A DNA stretch of 64,000 bases from Competibacteraceae bacterium UBA3908 (GCA_002391525.1 DGFE01000100.1:1-64000); one strand, 5' to 3'; shown: positions 45,141 to 56,394, counted from the first letter of the stretch. Notes: a model not told the origin generated them from the sequence alone. Program-made: numbers and translations.

Positions 45141-46019
45141 ATGAGCATTCTGATCAATAAAGACACCAAGGTCATCTGCCAGGGCTTCACCGGCTCGCAG
45201 GGCACTTTCCACTCCGAGCAGGCCATCGCCTACGGCACCAACCTGGTCGGCGGCATCAGCCCCGGCAAGGGCGGTACCACCCATCTGGGCAAGCCGGTGT
45301 TCAATACCGTCTATGACGCGGTCGCGGCCACCGGCGCCGATGCGAGCATGATCTACGTCCCGGCTCCGTTCGCCGGCGACGCGATCCTGGAAGCGGCCGA
45401 CGCCGGCATCAAGGTGATCGCCTGCATCACCGAGGGTATTCCGGTCATGGACATGTTGAAGGTCAAGGCGGTGCTGACCAACAATTACCCGGACGTTTAT
45501 CTGATCGGTCCCAACTGCCCGGGCGTGATCACGCCCGGCGCCTGCAAGATGGGCATCATGCCCGGCCACATCCACATGCCCGGCAAGATCGGCATCGTAT
45601 CCCGCTCCGGCACCCTGACCTACGAAGCGGTCTATCAGACCACCCAGGCCGGCCTGGGCCAGTCCACCTGCATCGGCATCGGCGGCGACCCGATCCACGG
45701 CATGAGCTTCGTGGACGTGCTGACCCTGTTCAAGGATGACCCGCAGACCGAGGGCATCGTGATGGTCGGCGAGATCGGTGGCAGCGCCGAGGAGGAAGGT
45801 GCGGCGTACATCAAGGCCAACATCAAGAAGCCGGTGGTCGCCTACATCGCCGGCGTGACCGCGCCGCCGGGCAAGCGCATGGGCCATGCCGGCGCCATCA
45901 TCATGGGCGGCAAGGGCACCGCGAAAGACAAGTTCGCGGCGCTGGAAGCGGCGGGCGCGAAGATCGTCCGCTCTCCGGCCGACATCGGCGCGGCCATGAA
46001 GGCGTTTTTCCCCGGCTAG
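45141..46019 (+). CDS. sucD: Succinyl-CoA synthetase alpha subunit
   Basis: 292 residues. N-terminal CoA-binding Rossmann domain ([20 protein letters not shown]), [20 protein letters not shown], and the phospho-histidine region [19 protein letters not shown] near residue 246-260. Forms the complex with SucC. GAGAACGAGACGACC precedes the ATG. A hairpin with G/C-rich stem follows 31 nt after the stop. Confidence 0.97.
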   Translation: MSILINKDTKVICQGFTGSQGTFHSEQAIAYGTNLVGGISPGKGGTTHLGKPVFNTVYDAVAATGADASMIYVPAPFAGDAILEAADAGIKVIACITEGIPVMDMLKVKAVLTNNYPDVYLIGPNCPGVITPGACKMGIMPGHIHMPGKIGIVSRSGTLTYEAVYQTTQAGLGQSTCIGIGGDPIHGMSFVDVLTLFKDDPQTEGIVMVGEIGGSAEEEGAAYIKANIKKPVVAYIAGVTAPPGKRMGHAGAIIMGGKGTAKDKFAALEAAGAKIVRSPADIGAAMKAFFPG

Positions 46020-46050
46020 CGACCTGACCGCGATCCGGTGAGTCACCAAG

Positions 46051-46073
46051 AGGGGCGCGCGAGCGCCCCTTGT
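46051..46073 (+). terminator. Hairpin terminator after sucCD (weak T tract)
   Basis: AGGGGCGC-GCGA-GCGCCCCT forms an 8-bp perfect stem followed by TTGTGC rather than a clean T run, so it may be a partial terminator. Confidence 0.5.
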
Positions 46074-46144
46074 GCTATCTTCAGGGCTCCATTCCCCTCA
46101 GCAATCCCGCGTCCGTCGAACCGCCCGAGGAGACCGCAACGACC

Positions 46145-47779
46145 ATGGCCGCTCCCGCCACCTCCTTTCGGGTCGTCATGGCCCAACTCGATTTCCTGGT
46201 CGGCGACATCAACGGCAACGTCGGCAAAATCGCCGCCGCTGCCGCCGAGGCCCGTGACCGGTTGCGGGCCGATCTGATCGTGTTCCCCGAACTGACCATC
46301 ACCGGCTATCCGCCAGAGGATTTGCTGTTGCGTCCCGGTTTCATCCGTCAGGTGAAGCCGGCGTTGCAACGGCTGTGCGGAGAAATTCAAGGCATCGCCG
46401 TCGTGATCGGTTGTCCGCTGCCGACGCCGGACGGATTGCGCAACGCCGCCGTGGTGCTGGACGACGGCGCGATGCGGGCGACGTATTACAAGCAATGGTT
46501 GCCGAATTACAGCGTGTTCGACGAGAAACGCTATTTCGTGCCGGGCGAGGATCCGGCGGTGGTGGCGGTGGCGGGGGTGCGGGTGGGCGTGACCATCTGC
46601 GAGGATGTCTGGTTGCCGGGGCCGGCCGCGCAAGCGGCCGAGGCCGGAGCACAACTGCTGATCAATCTCAACGCCTCACCCTATCACGCCGGCAAGAGCG
46701 ACCAGCGGCTAAGCGTTTTGCGCGAGCGGGTGCGGGAAAGCCAGATTCCCATCGTCTACGTCAACCTGCTGGGCGGGCAGGACGAGTTGGTGTTCGATGG
46801 CGGTTCGATGGTGGTTGGCGTTGACGGTACGCTGGTTCGGCGGGCGCCGTTTTTCGCCGCCGGCCTGTATCCGGTGGATTTCCAGGTTTCCGCGGCCGGT
46901 ATGACGCCGATTCCGGGCGAGGTCGCCGAGGAACCGGGGTTGGAGGAGGGCATCTATCAAGCCCTGGTGCTGGGCGTGCGGGATTACGTCGAAAAAAATG
47001 GCTTTCCCGGCGTGGTGCTGGGTTTGTCCGGCGGCATCGATTCGGCGCTGACCCTGGCCATCGCCGTGGACGCGCTGGGACCGGAACGAGTCGAGGCGGT
47101 GCTGATGCCCTCGCGCTATACCGCCGAGATGAGCAATACCGACGCCGAGCTGGAAGCCAGGGCGCTGGGGGTCGGGTATCACATCCTGCCGATTGAGCCG
47201 GCGTTTCAAGCCTTTCTACAGGTGTTGCAACCGGTGTTCGCCGGGCTGCCGCCGGATATCGCCGAGGAGAACATTCAGGCCCGTTGCCGGGGTGTATTGT
47301 TGATGGCGATTTCCAACAAGACCGGCAAGCTGGTGCTGACCACCGGCAACAAGAGCGAGACGGCGGTCGGTTATTCGACCCTGTACGGCGACATGGCCGG
47401 CGGCTTCGCTCCGATCAAGGATGTGCTCAAGACGATGGTTTACCGGCTGGCGGCTTATCGCAACAGCCTGTCGCCGGTGATTCCGCGACGGGTGTTCGAC
47501 CGGCCGCCGTCGGCGGAACTGCGCCCGGATCAGACCGATCAGGACAGCCTGCCGCCTTACGAGCTGCTGGATGCGATCCTGCACGGTTACGTGGAGGAGG
47601 ATCGCTCGGTGGAAGAGCTGATCGCGGCGGGCTTCGACCGGGCGACGGTGGAGCGGGTGGCGCGGCTGGTGATCGTCAACGAGTACAAGCGCCGGCAGGC
47701 CGCGCCGGGCGTGCGCATCACCCCACGCGCCTTTGGCCGCGACCGGCGCTATCCGATCACCTCGGGATTCCGGCGCTAG
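46145..47779 (+). CDS. nadE: Glutamine-dependent NAD+ synthetase
   Basis: Last step of NAD+ synthesis, using glutamine-derived ammonia. 544 residues: N-terminal nitrilase-type glutaminase (about 10-260) with Glu in VFPELTITGYPPEDLL, Lys in YKQWLPNYSVFDEKRYF and nucleophile Cys in VGVTICEDVWLPG. The C-terminal synthetase (about 275-544) has the PP-loop LGLSGGIDSALTLAIA, KLVLTTGNKSETAVGYST and GGFAPIKDV. Its last 160 bp (from 47620) are repeated at 54767. ATG 46145 has GAGGAG about 12 nt upstream. Confidence 0.96.
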   Translation: MAAPATSFRVVMAQLDFLVGDINGNVGKIAAAAAEARDRLRADLIVFPELTITGYPPEDLLLRPGFIRQVKPALQRLCGEIQGIAVVIGCPLPTPDGLRNAAVVLDDGAMRATYYKQWLPNYSVFDEKRYFVPGEDPAVVAVAGVRVGVTICEDVWLPGPAAQAAEAGAQLLINLNASPYHAGKSDQRLSVLRERVRESQIPIVYVNLLGGQDELVFDGGSMVVGVDGTLVRRAPFFAAGLYPVDFQVSAAGMTPIPGEVAEEPGLEEGIYQALVLGVRDYVEKNGFPGVVLGLSGGIDSALTLAIAVDALGPERVEAVLMPSRYTAEMSNTDAELEARALGVGYHILPIEPAFQAFLQVLQPVFAGLPPDIAEENIQARCRGVLLMAISNKTGKLVLTTGNKSETAVGYSTLYGDMAGGFAPIKDVLKTMVYRLAAYRNSLSPVIPRRVFDRPPSAELRPDQTDQDSLPPYELLDAILHGYVEEDRSVEELIAAGFDRATVERVARLVIVNEYKRRQAAPGVRITPRAFGRDRRYPITSGFRR

Positions 47780-47785
47780 CGGGTC
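47620..47785. repeat. 166-bp direct repeat, copy A (nadE 3' end)
   Basis: Identical to 54767-54932 except for three substitutions near the left end (47623, 47629-type and the GAGCGG/GAACGG position). Offset is 7147 bp. It covers the last 53 codons of nadE, the stop and 6 bp beyond. Confidence 0.92.
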
Positions 47786-47791
47786 CCGGCG

Positions 47792-48733
47792 TCACGCGGG
47801 CGGCGGTCCGAACAGAAACGCGAATACCCGTTGTCCCAGTCGCCCGCGCTTCATGCTGGCCTTGAACGAATGGCTGGCGTGTGGCAGTGCCTCAAATTCG
47901 TAGGGCGTCGTCAGCCGATTGACCGCCGCCGCCGTCCGCATCGCCTCGATCCAGCGGTAGCCGCGCTCCAGCCGGGTCAAACCCTGTTGCGCGTCAACCC
48001 TGGAGGTCTGCTTCATCTCCGGACGCCCGGGGCCGCGCCGGACATCCTGCTCGCCGACGAACGCCGCCATCGGAACCTTCAGAAACGCTTTTGGCTTGAA
48101 TCGTAACGCCAGCGCCTTGGAGCGCGTTTTCAGACCGCGCGGGAAACGGGCGGCCGGGTCGGGAAAGGTATACCAGCCGGCGGCGCCAACCGCGACCCCG
48201 GCCACCTGTTCGGGATGAGCCATCGCGTAGCGGTGAACGAACTGGCCGCCGCCCGAATAACCGAACAAGTACACCTGGCTGACATCGGCTCCGGTCAAGT
48301 CGCCCACTTCGCCGAGAATGGCTTGCAAGGCCCGATCCGGCCGTTCGCCTTTGCCGGATCGTCCCAGGCGCTGATAATCCGGGAAGCGTTCCCTGGGAAA
48401 CAAGGGGGCGACCAGCACCACTCCGTATTGTTTCGCCAGCCGTTTGAAACGACGGGCGTGTTCCCCGGCGTTGCGGGAAACTCCATGTACGGTGACGAAC
48501 ACTCGCGCGCCGACGCCGCCCTGGGGGGGGACATAGAGAAAATACCGCTGTTCCGGATCGCCCGCCAAATGGCGCGATACGATGCCGGTTGCCGGTTGGC
48601 GGACGATTTTGGCCGTGGGATAAACCGCCGGCGCCAGCGGGCGGGTCAGTCCGGTTTCCGGATGAAAACCGCTTGATAAACCGATGCCAGTCAACATCGT
48701 GATCCTTGCGATACGGGTTGTCGCCTTATTCAT
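47792..48733 (-). CDS. Alpha/beta hydrolase (PHB-depolymerase/esterase-like), exported
   Basis: 313 residues with a weak N-terminal signal-like segment. The core has the oxyanion-side RVFVTVHGVSRNAGEHARRF, nucleophile elbow YLFGYSGGGQFVHRYA (G-Y-S-G-G) and a C-terminal His in EALPHASHSFKASM. It resembles polyhydroxybutyrate-depolymerase-like and feruloyl-esterase-like hydrolases; substrate unknown. It overlaps the ABC transporter gene upstream by 8 nt and is the last gene of the DUF1611-ABC-hydrolase operon. 12 nt separate its stop from that of nadE. Confidence 0.78.
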   Translation of the reverse strand: MNKATTRIARITMLTGIGLSSGFHPETGLTRPLAPAVYPTAKIVRQPATGIVSRHLAGDPEQRYFLYVPPQGGVGARVFVTVHGVSRNAGEHARRFKRLAKQYGVVLVAPLFPRERFPDYQRLGRSGKGERPDRALQAILGEVGDLTGADVSQVYLFGYSGGGQFVHRYAMAHPEQVAGVAVGAAGWYTFPDPAARFPRGLKTRSKALALRFKPKAFLKVPMAAFVGEQDVRRGPGRPEMKQTSRVDAQQGLTRLERGYRWIEAMRTAAAVNRLTTPYEFEALPHASHSFKASMKRGRLGQRVFAFLFGPPPA

Positions 48734-50438
48734 TGGCTGCCTTGCGTGGAGTCGCGCCGAACAGGCGGCTGGTCGGGCCGTCGCCGTTGAGCAGCTTCAG
48801 CGGTGGCCCGATTTCCAGCAAACGGCCATCGGCCACGTGCCAGATTTCATCGGCCTGGAACAGGCGGTCGCGGCGATGGGTGATCATCAAGACCGTGCCG
48901 CGATAGCGCGCCACCACCTGGTCGATGACGGCGCTGGCTCGGGCGTCGAGATGGGCTTCGACCTCGTCCAGCAGGAGTAGCGCGGGATCGCCGAGCAGGG
49001 CGCGCGCCAGCGCGATCCGCTGGCGTTGGCCGGGCGAAAGGTTTTTGCCGTCTTCCAGCAGCCGGGTTTGCGCGCCTTCCGGCAGTTCCGCCAGCAATTC
49101 GTTCACGCCGCACAGGGCGCACACCCGTTCGACTTCTTCCTCCGGCGCTTCCGGCCAGCGATAACGCAGGTTTCTGGCGATGGGGCCTTTCAGCAGGGGA
49201 AGCTCGGCGCTGACCATGCCGACCGTGCGCCGCACCGAGGCGAGGCTGTACTGAGTGAGATCCTGGCCGTCGAGCCGAACCACGCCCTGGTCGGGATCGA
49301 GCAAACGGGCGGCCAGGGCCAGCAGGGTGGATTTGCCGGCGCCGTTCGGCCCCACGATGGCGATCACGCCGCCGGCGGGCGCGGTGGCGTTCAGATCCTC
49401 GAAGACCCCGGCGACGCCGACCCGCCGCAATTCCAGTTGACCGTGGGCGACCGCCAAATCCGGGGCGTTGGGACGTTCGCCGACCGGATTGGGAAGCTCC
49501 AGGAACTGCTGGATTCGCTCGGACGCCACGCGGAAGCCGTGCCAGTATTCGTGGACCCGCCCCAAATCGCGCAAGGCGGGAAGCAGCAGGCCGACGATGG
49601 TCATGGCGCCGACGACGGTGCCAGGCGTGGTTCTGCCGTGGGCGACTTCCACCACGCCCAGCAACACGACGGCGGCGACCGCCAGCGCGCTGGTGGCTTC
49701 GGTGATCGCCCGCAACCATCCGCCAATCCGCGCCCGGGCGACCATCGCGTCGCGCAGGCGCCGGCCCTGACGGGCGACATGGCGGCGTTCCCGTTGCGCC
49801 TGATTGCACAGTTGTATGGTCGGCATGGCCGCGATTTTCTCGTTGACGTTCGCGGCGAGCAGGGATTGGCGGCGGCGCGTTTCCCGCACCGCGGCCCGCA
49901 AGGGTCTGGCGACGGCCAGGGCGGTCGCCCCCCCGCCGACCAGGATCAGGCTGATCGCGAGCGCCAGGGTTGGATTCAGGTAACCCAGGGCCGCCAGGGC
50001 AACGCCGGTGGTTACGCCGGCGACGCTCAGGCGAGCTAAACCCAGGCTGACCCATTGCCGCAGCGCGCTCAGGTCGCCGATGAACCGCAACATCAGGCTG
50101 CCGCGCCGCCGCCGTTGCAGCACGCGAGGCGCGAGCGCGCCGAGCCGGTCGAAGATGGCCAGCCGCACCCGGTACACATACTCCTGACCCAGCAATTCGG
50201 CGTCGATGCGCTCCCGCGCCCGCAACCAGGCGCGCAGGGCAGCCACCGTGATCAGTCCCGCCCCGATCCACGCCAGCGCCGGCAGGGCGGCGGGCTGGGA
50301 CGCGCTCAGCCAGTGATCGAAGGTATGGCGGACGAGCAGGGTGGTCGCTATCGCCGCCAGGGCTTGTGCCAGGCCATTGCCGACCAGACGCGCCCACAAC
50401 AGGCGGCGCCGACCGCCGAGGATGCCGGGCAGGCTCAT
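48726..50438 (-). CDS. ABC exporter half-transporter (permease-ATPase fusion)
   Basis: 570 residues. The N-terminal six-helix exporter domain (about 1-310, e.g. LALAISLILVGGGATALAVA) is followed by an ATPase domain with Walker A AIVGPNGAGKSTLLALA, signature NLSPGQRQRIALARAL, Walker B ALLLLDEVEAHLD and H-loop MITHRRDR. The D-E-V-E-A-H reading departs from the usual D-E-A/P-T-S/A. It presumably homodimerises. The stop of the DUF1611 gene and this ATG share one base (TGATG). Cargo unknown; the two flanking gene products may make or process it. Confidence 0.85.
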   Translation of the reverse strand: MSLPGILGGRRRLLWARLVGNGLAQALAAIATTLLVRHTFDHWLSASQPAALPALAWIGAGLITVAALRAWLRARERIDAELLGQEYVYRVRLAIFDRLGALAPRVLQRRRRGSLMLRFIGDLSALRQWVSLGLARLSVAGVTTGVALAALGYLNPTLALAISLILVGGGATALAVARPLRAAVRETRRRQSLLAANVNEKIAAMPTIQLCNQAQRERRHVARQGRRLRDAMVARARIGGWLRAITEATSALAVAAVVLLGVVEVAHGRTTPGTVVGAMTIVGLLLPALRDLGRVHEYWHGFRVASERIQQFLELPNPVGERPNAPDLAVAHGQLELRRVGVAGVFEDLNATAPAGGVIAIVGPNGAGKSTLLALAARLLDPDQGVVRLDGQDLTQYSLASVRRTVGMVSAELPLLKGPIARNLRYRWPEAPEEEVERVCALCGVNELLAELPEGAQTRLLEDGKNLSPGQRQRIALARALLGDPALLLLDEVEAHLDARASAVIDQVVARYRGTVLMITHRRDRLFQADEIWHVADGRLLEIGPPLKLLNGDGPTSRLFGATPRKAANE

Positions 50439-51592
50439 CAGCCGAGACCCGCCACGGCGGCGGGGATGCCCTCCCGCGGTGGTTGCCAGGTGTTCGTGAC
50501 GGTCTCGCCGGCCACCCGGTCCGGTCGCCATTCGCCTTGCAGCAATTGCTGTTGCGACAATACGGGCAGACCGGTGGCGGCAGCCTCGCGGCTGGCCAGC
50601 GGAGAAGCGGTCAGCAGGCCGCTGACCGCCAGCACCGGCAGATGACGCCGGCGCAGCCACTCCACTCCGGCCAGCGCGCCCAGGGCATCGCCGGCGGCGA
50701 AGACGATTCCGTCCACCAGCGTGGCAAAGGTCGGCGAGGCGAGCAGGCGCGCGGTTTCCTCCTGGAACAGACCGTCGGCGATTTCCAGCACGATGAATTC
50801 CGCGCCTTCCACCGCGAGGTGACCGCAAAGCTGGGTCATGACGCTCTCGACCTGCGACGAGGATACGCGATAGGTGGACGCATAACCGGCGTCGGTGAAG
50901 TCCAGCACCGAATGCGCGCCGGCGTCCACCAGCGTCCAGCGGTCACCGCCGGCCCCGGTGCCGGTCACCTTGGCCGCGCCCACCTTGATGTTCGCCTTGA
51001 CCAGGCCTTTGATCAGATTGGCCGCCGTCGTGGTCTTGCCGGCGTTCATCGCGGTACCGGCCACGGCGATGGTGTAGGGGCGGCTGGGGGTCGCGGCGGG
51101 TTTGGACAGCCCCCAGTCGGCCAGATTCAGCCGATGGCCGTCGGCATCCCCCACGAAGCCGAGGGGGATGATCGTGGTGGGCCGTTTCATGCCGGCGTGG
51201 CGGGACAGCATCCGCGCCGCGATGCCGCCGCCGGCGACCAGGTGGCATTCGTCCAAGTTATCGGGCACGGTGGCTTCAAACTGATCGGGTGCGTAGCGAT
51301 TGCCGTAGCAAACGATGATTTCGTCGCCTTCGTAAAGCTGGGCGCGCCGACCGTGGGGCAGTTCGATGCGCTGGTGCTGGCCCAGGCGATCCACCCGGGC
51401 GAGAACCAGATCGCCCGCGCGTGGCTTGATGGGGCCGCGCAGCAACGTGGTCATTGCCTCCCGCGCGACCCGCCGGGCGCTGTAGGCGATTCTAACGTCG
51501 GCCAGCCGGCTGGGCGTCAGGGGTTCTTTCTCGATGGGGGTCCGGTTGATCCGGTTGAGCAGGGAAATCGGTTCGGTTCTCGGCATAGACAT
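50438..51592 (-). CDS. DUF1611-type P-loop protein with N-terminal extension
   Basis: 384 residues. A C-terminal P-loop domain (about 170-370) with TIAVAGTAMNAGKTTTAANLIKG split by residue about 176-198, VGAAKVTGTGAGGDRW, FIVLEIADGLFQEETARLL and LPVLAVSGLLTASPLA resembles DUF1611 proteins, a family that includes DgcN-type enzymes of D-glutamate metabolism. The N-terminal 160 residues form a separate beta-rich part. First gene of an operon with an ABC exporter and hydrolase, driven by a sigma54 promoter 60 bp upstream. Substrate cannot be stated. Confidence 0.72.
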   Translation of the reverse strand: MSMPRTEPISLLNRINRTPIEKEPLTPSRLADVRIAYSARRVAREAMTTLLRGPIKPRAGDLVLARVDRLGQHQRIELPHGRRAQLYEGDEIIVCYGNRYAPDQFEATVPDNLDECHLVAGGGIAARMLSRHAGMKRPTTIIPLGFVGDADGHRLNLADWGLSKPAATPSRPYTIAVAGTAMNAGKTTTAANLIKGLVKANIKVGAAKVTGTGAGGDRWTLVDAGAHSVLDFTDAGYASTYRVSSSQVESVMTQLCGHLAVEGAEFIVLEIADGLFQEETARLLASPTFATLVDGIVFAAGDALGALAGVEWLRRRHLPVLAVSGLLTASPLASREAAATGLPVLSQQQLLQGEWRPDRVAGETVTNTWQPPREGIPAAVAGLG

Positions 51593-51651
51593 GATTTGCT
51601 TGACTCTCGCGATAAGGTGAAATGCGCCAGAAATTACGTAGAACGTGCTGA

Positions 51652-51668
51652 GGCAAGGCCGGTGCCAA
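51652..51668 (-). promoter_or_regulatory. Sigma54 (-24/-12) promoter of DUF1611-ABC-hydrolase operon
   Basis: Minus-strand TTGGCACCGGCCTTGCC is a near-perfect sigma54 promoter with GG and GC exactly 10 nt apart, about 60 nt upstream of ATG 51592. Confidence 0.88.
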
Positions 51669-51763
51669 CTTTGAAAATTGATTTATGATATTGATTTAAA
51701 GCGTTTTTTATTTTGAACAGGGGGTTGGTCGAGAGATTGTAAAGAAGTGGGTGGGGGATTTGA

Positions 51764-51796
51764 CCCAGTACTTGGGGTATCTGCCCCAGACGTGGG
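51764..51796. promoter_or_regulatory. Cluster of CCCA/TGGG inverted repeats, probable activator sites
   Basis: Three overlapping dyads: CCCAGTACTTGGG (51764-51776), TGGGGTATCTGCCCCA (51773-51788) and CCCAGACGTGGG (51785-51796). They lie about 100-130 bp upstream of the sigma54 promoter, the normal place for an enhancer-binding protein, presumably the regulator encoded at 51863. The surrounding 51593-51862 holds no gene. Confidence 0.6.
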
Positions 51797-51862
51797 AAGA
51801 GAAAATGGGGGAAGGCTGCGCGGAATGGGCTGTAAATCCGCGGCAAGCGAGGGAGAAAGTGG

Positions 51863-53272
<1,410 letters not shown>

Positions 53273-53317
53273 GATCTTTCCAACATGCCGCGGAAAAACC
53301 GCCAGGGGCAAGACAAG

Positions 53318-54670
53318 TCAACGGGTCATCGGCAACTGCAGCAGGGCGGTGGCGCCCCGTCCTTGTTGACTGCGCAATTCCAACTGTCCACCACAACGTT
53401 GCACGATGCGTCGCGCCAGCGCCAGGCCGACGCCCAAGCCATTGCGTTTGTCGGTGATCAACGGCTTGAACACCTCGACCAGCTTCTCCGGCGGGATGCC
53501 GACGCCGGTGTCGCTCAATTGCAAGGCGAACAGGGCTCCCCGTCGTTCGCCGCTGATCCGCAATCGGCCACCGTTGGGCATCGCTTCCAGGGCGTTGGCG
53601 ATCAGGCTGTTGAGCGCTTGCGCGAGCAGATTGGGGTCGCCGCGCACCCATGGCGACGGTTCGGGCAAGGCGACATCCACGGTCACCGCTTGACTTTGCG
53701 CGCGCCGGGCGAAACTGTCCAGGCTGTTGCGCAGCACCTCGGTGACCGGCGTCATCTGCTGAGCGTCGCCGGGTTGGTAGGAGTAGATCAACAACTCCCG
53801 CACCCATTTTTCCAAATGATCCACCCTGGCGATGATTTCCGCCATGTATTCGCCCACCGGCGCGCGGCCTTCTTCTTGCGCCAGTTCGGCGGACGAACGA
53901 ATGACGGCGAGAGGATTGCGCAGGCTGTGCGCCACCGCCGCGGTCAGTTCACCGATCACCGCCCATTTTTCCGCTTCCACCAAAGCTTGCTGTTGGCGCT
54001 GAATGGTCAAACTGGCGCGCCGCACGATCCAAAACAGCGCGCCGTAGAGGAACAGTCCGCCGAGCAACGCACTGAGCCAGACCAAACGGTTGCCCTTGGC
54101 GATGGTTTGCATCAGCACGCGCGGCAGTTTGTAGATTTCCACCACGCCGACGACGGCGCCACCGCGCGGATCGCGAATCGGGATGTAATTCTCCACGAAT
54201 TCATCGACTTCCGGCGCGAATAGAATGTGTTCGGTTTTGACGGGATGTTTGACCTGACCCGTTTCCAATGCCAATTCGCCGGCCAGGGCACGATCCAGTT
54301 CCGGATTGTCGTCCGTAAAGTGCTTGCCGATCAGGTGCTCTTCGTTGGACCAGAGAATGGTTCGCTGCCGCGAATAGACGTTGGCGCGCACCACGTCCGG
54401 CATGTGCGCGATGCGGGTGAGAAAATCGGTCAGCGGCCCCTTGCGCTTGGCGTCATCCCGCTCGGCAAAGTAAATGCCGGTGTTTTGCGCTTGGGCGATG
54501 CTCTGGACGAATTGCATCGTGACCACGGCGTCTCTTTGCAGCAGGTTCTCCCGCAGAAACCGCGCCAACAGAGTGGCGGAGATTGCGCTGATCGCCACGA
54601 TGGATAACAGGCTGAGGATGGAAAACGAGCGTAACAGGTTATAAGGCTTGAGCGTCATCGGCTCCATCAT
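53318..54670 (-). CDS. Membrane sensor histidine kinase
   Basis: 450 residues: TM1 (LRSFSILSLLSIVAISAISA, about 14-33), a periplasmic sensor of about 150 residues, TM2 (LVWLSALLGGLFLYGALFWIV, about 197-217), H-box AAVAHSLRNPLAVIRSS and ATPase domain with NSLIANALEAMPNGG, SDTGVGIPPEK and GLGVGLALARRIV. ATG 54670 has GGAGG five bases upstream. Forms a two-component pair with the downstream regulator. Confidence 0.88.
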   Translation of the reverse strand: MMEPMTLKPYNLLRSFSILSLLSIVAISAISATLLARFLRENLLQRDAVVTMQFVQSIAQAQNTGIYFAERDDAKRKGPLTDFLTRIAHMPDVVRANVYSRQRTILWSNEEHLIGKHFTDDNPELDRALAGELALETGQVKHPVKTEHILFAPEVDEFVENYIPIRDPRGGAVVGVVEIYKLPRVLMQTIAKGNRLVWLSALLGGLFLYGALFWIVRRASLTIQRQQQALVEAEKWAVIGELTAAVAHSLRNPLAVIRSSAELAQEEGRAPVGEYMAEIIARVDHLEKWVRELLIYSYQPGDAQQMTPVTEVLRNSLDSFARRAQSQAVTVDVALPEPSPWVRGDPNLLAQALNSLIANALEAMPNGGRLRISGERRGALFALQLSDTGVGIPPEKLVEVFKPLITDKRNGLGVGLALARRIVQRCGGQLELRSQQGRGATALLQLPMTR

Positions 54671-54766
54671 AAGATCCTCCGAATCCACTGCGCACCTGCC
54701 AAAGATTAAGAAGGTTCCAGATTAAAAACATTTCAGCGCGGAAATTATTCCGTCCGGCAGCGAATG

Positions 54767-54926
54767 GATAGCGGCAGGCTTCGACCGGGCGACGGTGGAA
54801 CGGGTGGCGCGGCTGGTGATCGTCAACGAGTACAAGCGCCGGCAGGCCGCGCCGGGCGTGCGCATCACCCCACGCGCCTTTGGCCGCGACCGGCGCTATC
54901 CGATCACCTCGGGATTCCGGCGCTAG
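54767..54926 (+). pseudogene. 3'-terminal fragment of nadE (direct repeat copy B)
   Basis: Repeats the last 53 codons and stop of nadE ([20 protein letters not shown] is recognisable) with three mismatches over 166 bp (54767-54932). It has no start or upstream coding part, so it is a gene remnant. Its end overlaps the suhB stop codon: the palindromic CTAG at 54923-54926 supplies both stops. The stretch 54671-54766 upstream contains only the kinase promoter region. Confidence 0.92.
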
Positions 54927-55723
54927 CGGGTCAGTTCCGGCGTCAGGTGCGGTTGCAGCTCCTGTAGCAATGCCTTGAAGATCTTGGGATTGCCGGCGAC
55001 GATGTTGCCGGATTTCATGAAATCGTTATCGCCGCCGAAATCGCTGATCAGCCCGCCGGCTTCCTGCACCAGCAGCACGCCGCCGGCGATATCCCACGCT
55101 TTCAGACCGATCTCCCAGAAGGCATCCAATCGTCCGGACGCCACGTAAGCCAGGTCCAGCGAGGCCGCGCCGGCGCGGCGGATTTCCACGCATTTGCCGA
55201 ACAGGCTGCCGAAGAAGCTGAGATAGGCCGTCTGGTGCTGGGGATGGCGGAATGGAAAGCCGGTGCCGAGCAAGGCGTTTTCCAGCGCGTTGACGCCGCT
55301 GACCCGGATACGTCGGTCGTTCAGTTGCGCGCTCTCGCCGCGGGAGGCGGTGAACATCTCCTGCCGGATCGGATCGTAAACCAGCGCCGCTTCGAGCCGG
55401 TTTTTGTGACGGAAGGCGATGGAGATAGCGAAATGGGGGATGCCGTGCAGGAAATTGGTGGTGCCGTCCAGCGGATCGATCACCCACTGATACTCGTCCT
55501 GGCCCGGTGCTTCGCCGCTTTCCTCCGCGAGGATGCCGTGATTGGGGTACGTCTTGCGCAGGGTTTGAATGATCTCCCGCTCGGCCTGTACGTCCGCTTC
55601 GCTGACGAAATCGTTGCGCTGTTTGGCGGTGACGTTCAGCCGTTCGAGGTGATCGAAATGGCGCAACAGGATGCGGCTGGCGCCGAGGGCGGCGCGCCTG
55701 GCGATGGTCAAGACTGGATGCAT
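54923..55723 (-). CDS. suhB: Inositol-1-monophosphatase family protein SuhB
   Basis: 266 residues. Mg-dependent phosphatase motifs: [13 protein letters not shown] (Glu), [22 protein letters not shown] (the D-P-L-D-G-T signature) and [18 protein letters not shown] (second metal site). Closest in type to E. coli SuhB, which also binds RNA polymerase/NusA. The last codons LTR and stop fall in the nadE-derived repeat. Confidence 0.93.
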   Translation of the reverse strand: MHPVLTIARRAALGASRILLRHFDHLERLNVTAKQRNDFVSEADVQAEREIIQTLRKTYPNHGILAEESGEAPGQDEYQWVIDPLDGTTNFLHGIPHFAISIAFRHKNRLEAALVYDPIRQEMFTASRGESAQLNDRRIRVSGVNALENALLGTGFPFRHPQHQTAYLSFFGSLFGKCVEIRRAGAASLDLAYVASGRLDAFWEIGLKAWDIAGGVLLVQEAGGLISDFGGDNDFMKSGNIVAGNPKIFKALLQELQPHLTPELTR

Positions 55724-55815
55724 GGCGGTTCGGTCGCTTGAAGAACAGAGGCCGGGATATCCGGCGCGGGCGCGCCATGATAACAGAACGGGATTCCTCC
55801 ACCCGCCCGCGCCGA

Positions 55816-56394
55816 TCAGGCGCTTTGCAGCTCCACCTTGTCGTAAATCTCCGCCAGCGCCAGTTCACAGTCGATGGACTCCAGGCGCAGCGCGCCGTCC
55901 AGACCGCTGCATTCGGTCAGCAACCAATGATGGTCCGTTTGCCGCCGGTAGGATTCGACATGGGGCTGGTGCTGGGCGATCAGCACGTACTCGGCCAGCG
56001 ACTCCAGCTTGCGGTAATGCTCGAATTTGCGGCCCCGGTCGTAGGCTTCGGTGGAATCCGACAGCACCTCGACGATCAGGGTCGGATTCAGCAAGGTGTC
56101 GAGATGCGCATCTTCCAACCGAGCCTTGCCGCAGACCACTACCACATCCGGGTAGGTGTACAGTCCGGTTGGATCGACCTTGACGCGCATGTCGTTGGCG
56201 TAGACTTTACAGGGCCGCTTCTTGAGTTGTTGACGGATTTCCGAAAGGGTGTTGGCGACAATGGTATTGTGTGGTTCGCTCGCGCCGGTCATGGCGAAGA
56301 TTTCGCCATCGAAATACTCGCTCTTGAAATCGGCGCTGCGTTCGAGGGCGAGATAGTCTTCGGGGGTCAGGCGGGGTTTGGGCTGCAAGGACAT
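55816..56394 (-). CDS. Uma2 family (DUF820) restriction-endonuclease-fold protein
   Basis: 192 residues: LTPEDYLALERSADFKSEYF, DGEIFAMTGASEPHNTIVAN, the catalytic pattern LYTYPDVVVVCGKARLEDAH and LNPTLIVEVLSDSTEAYDRGRKF (PD...EVxS...RxxK). The PD-(D/E)XK core is complete. ATG 56394 opens the conserved part; upstream frame is open but unrelated. It differs strongly from the Uma2 at 13030, so it is not a recent duplicate. Confidence 0.88.
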   Translation of the reverse strand: MSLQPKPRLTPEDYLALERSADFKSEYFDGEIFAMTGASEPHNTIVANTLSEIRQQLKKRPCKVYANDMRVKVDPTGLYTYPDVVVVCGKARLEDAHLDTLLNPTLIVEVLSDSTEAYDRGRKFEHYRKLESLAEYVLIAQHQPHVESYRRQTDHHWLLTECSGLDGALRLESIDCELALAEIYDKVELQSA

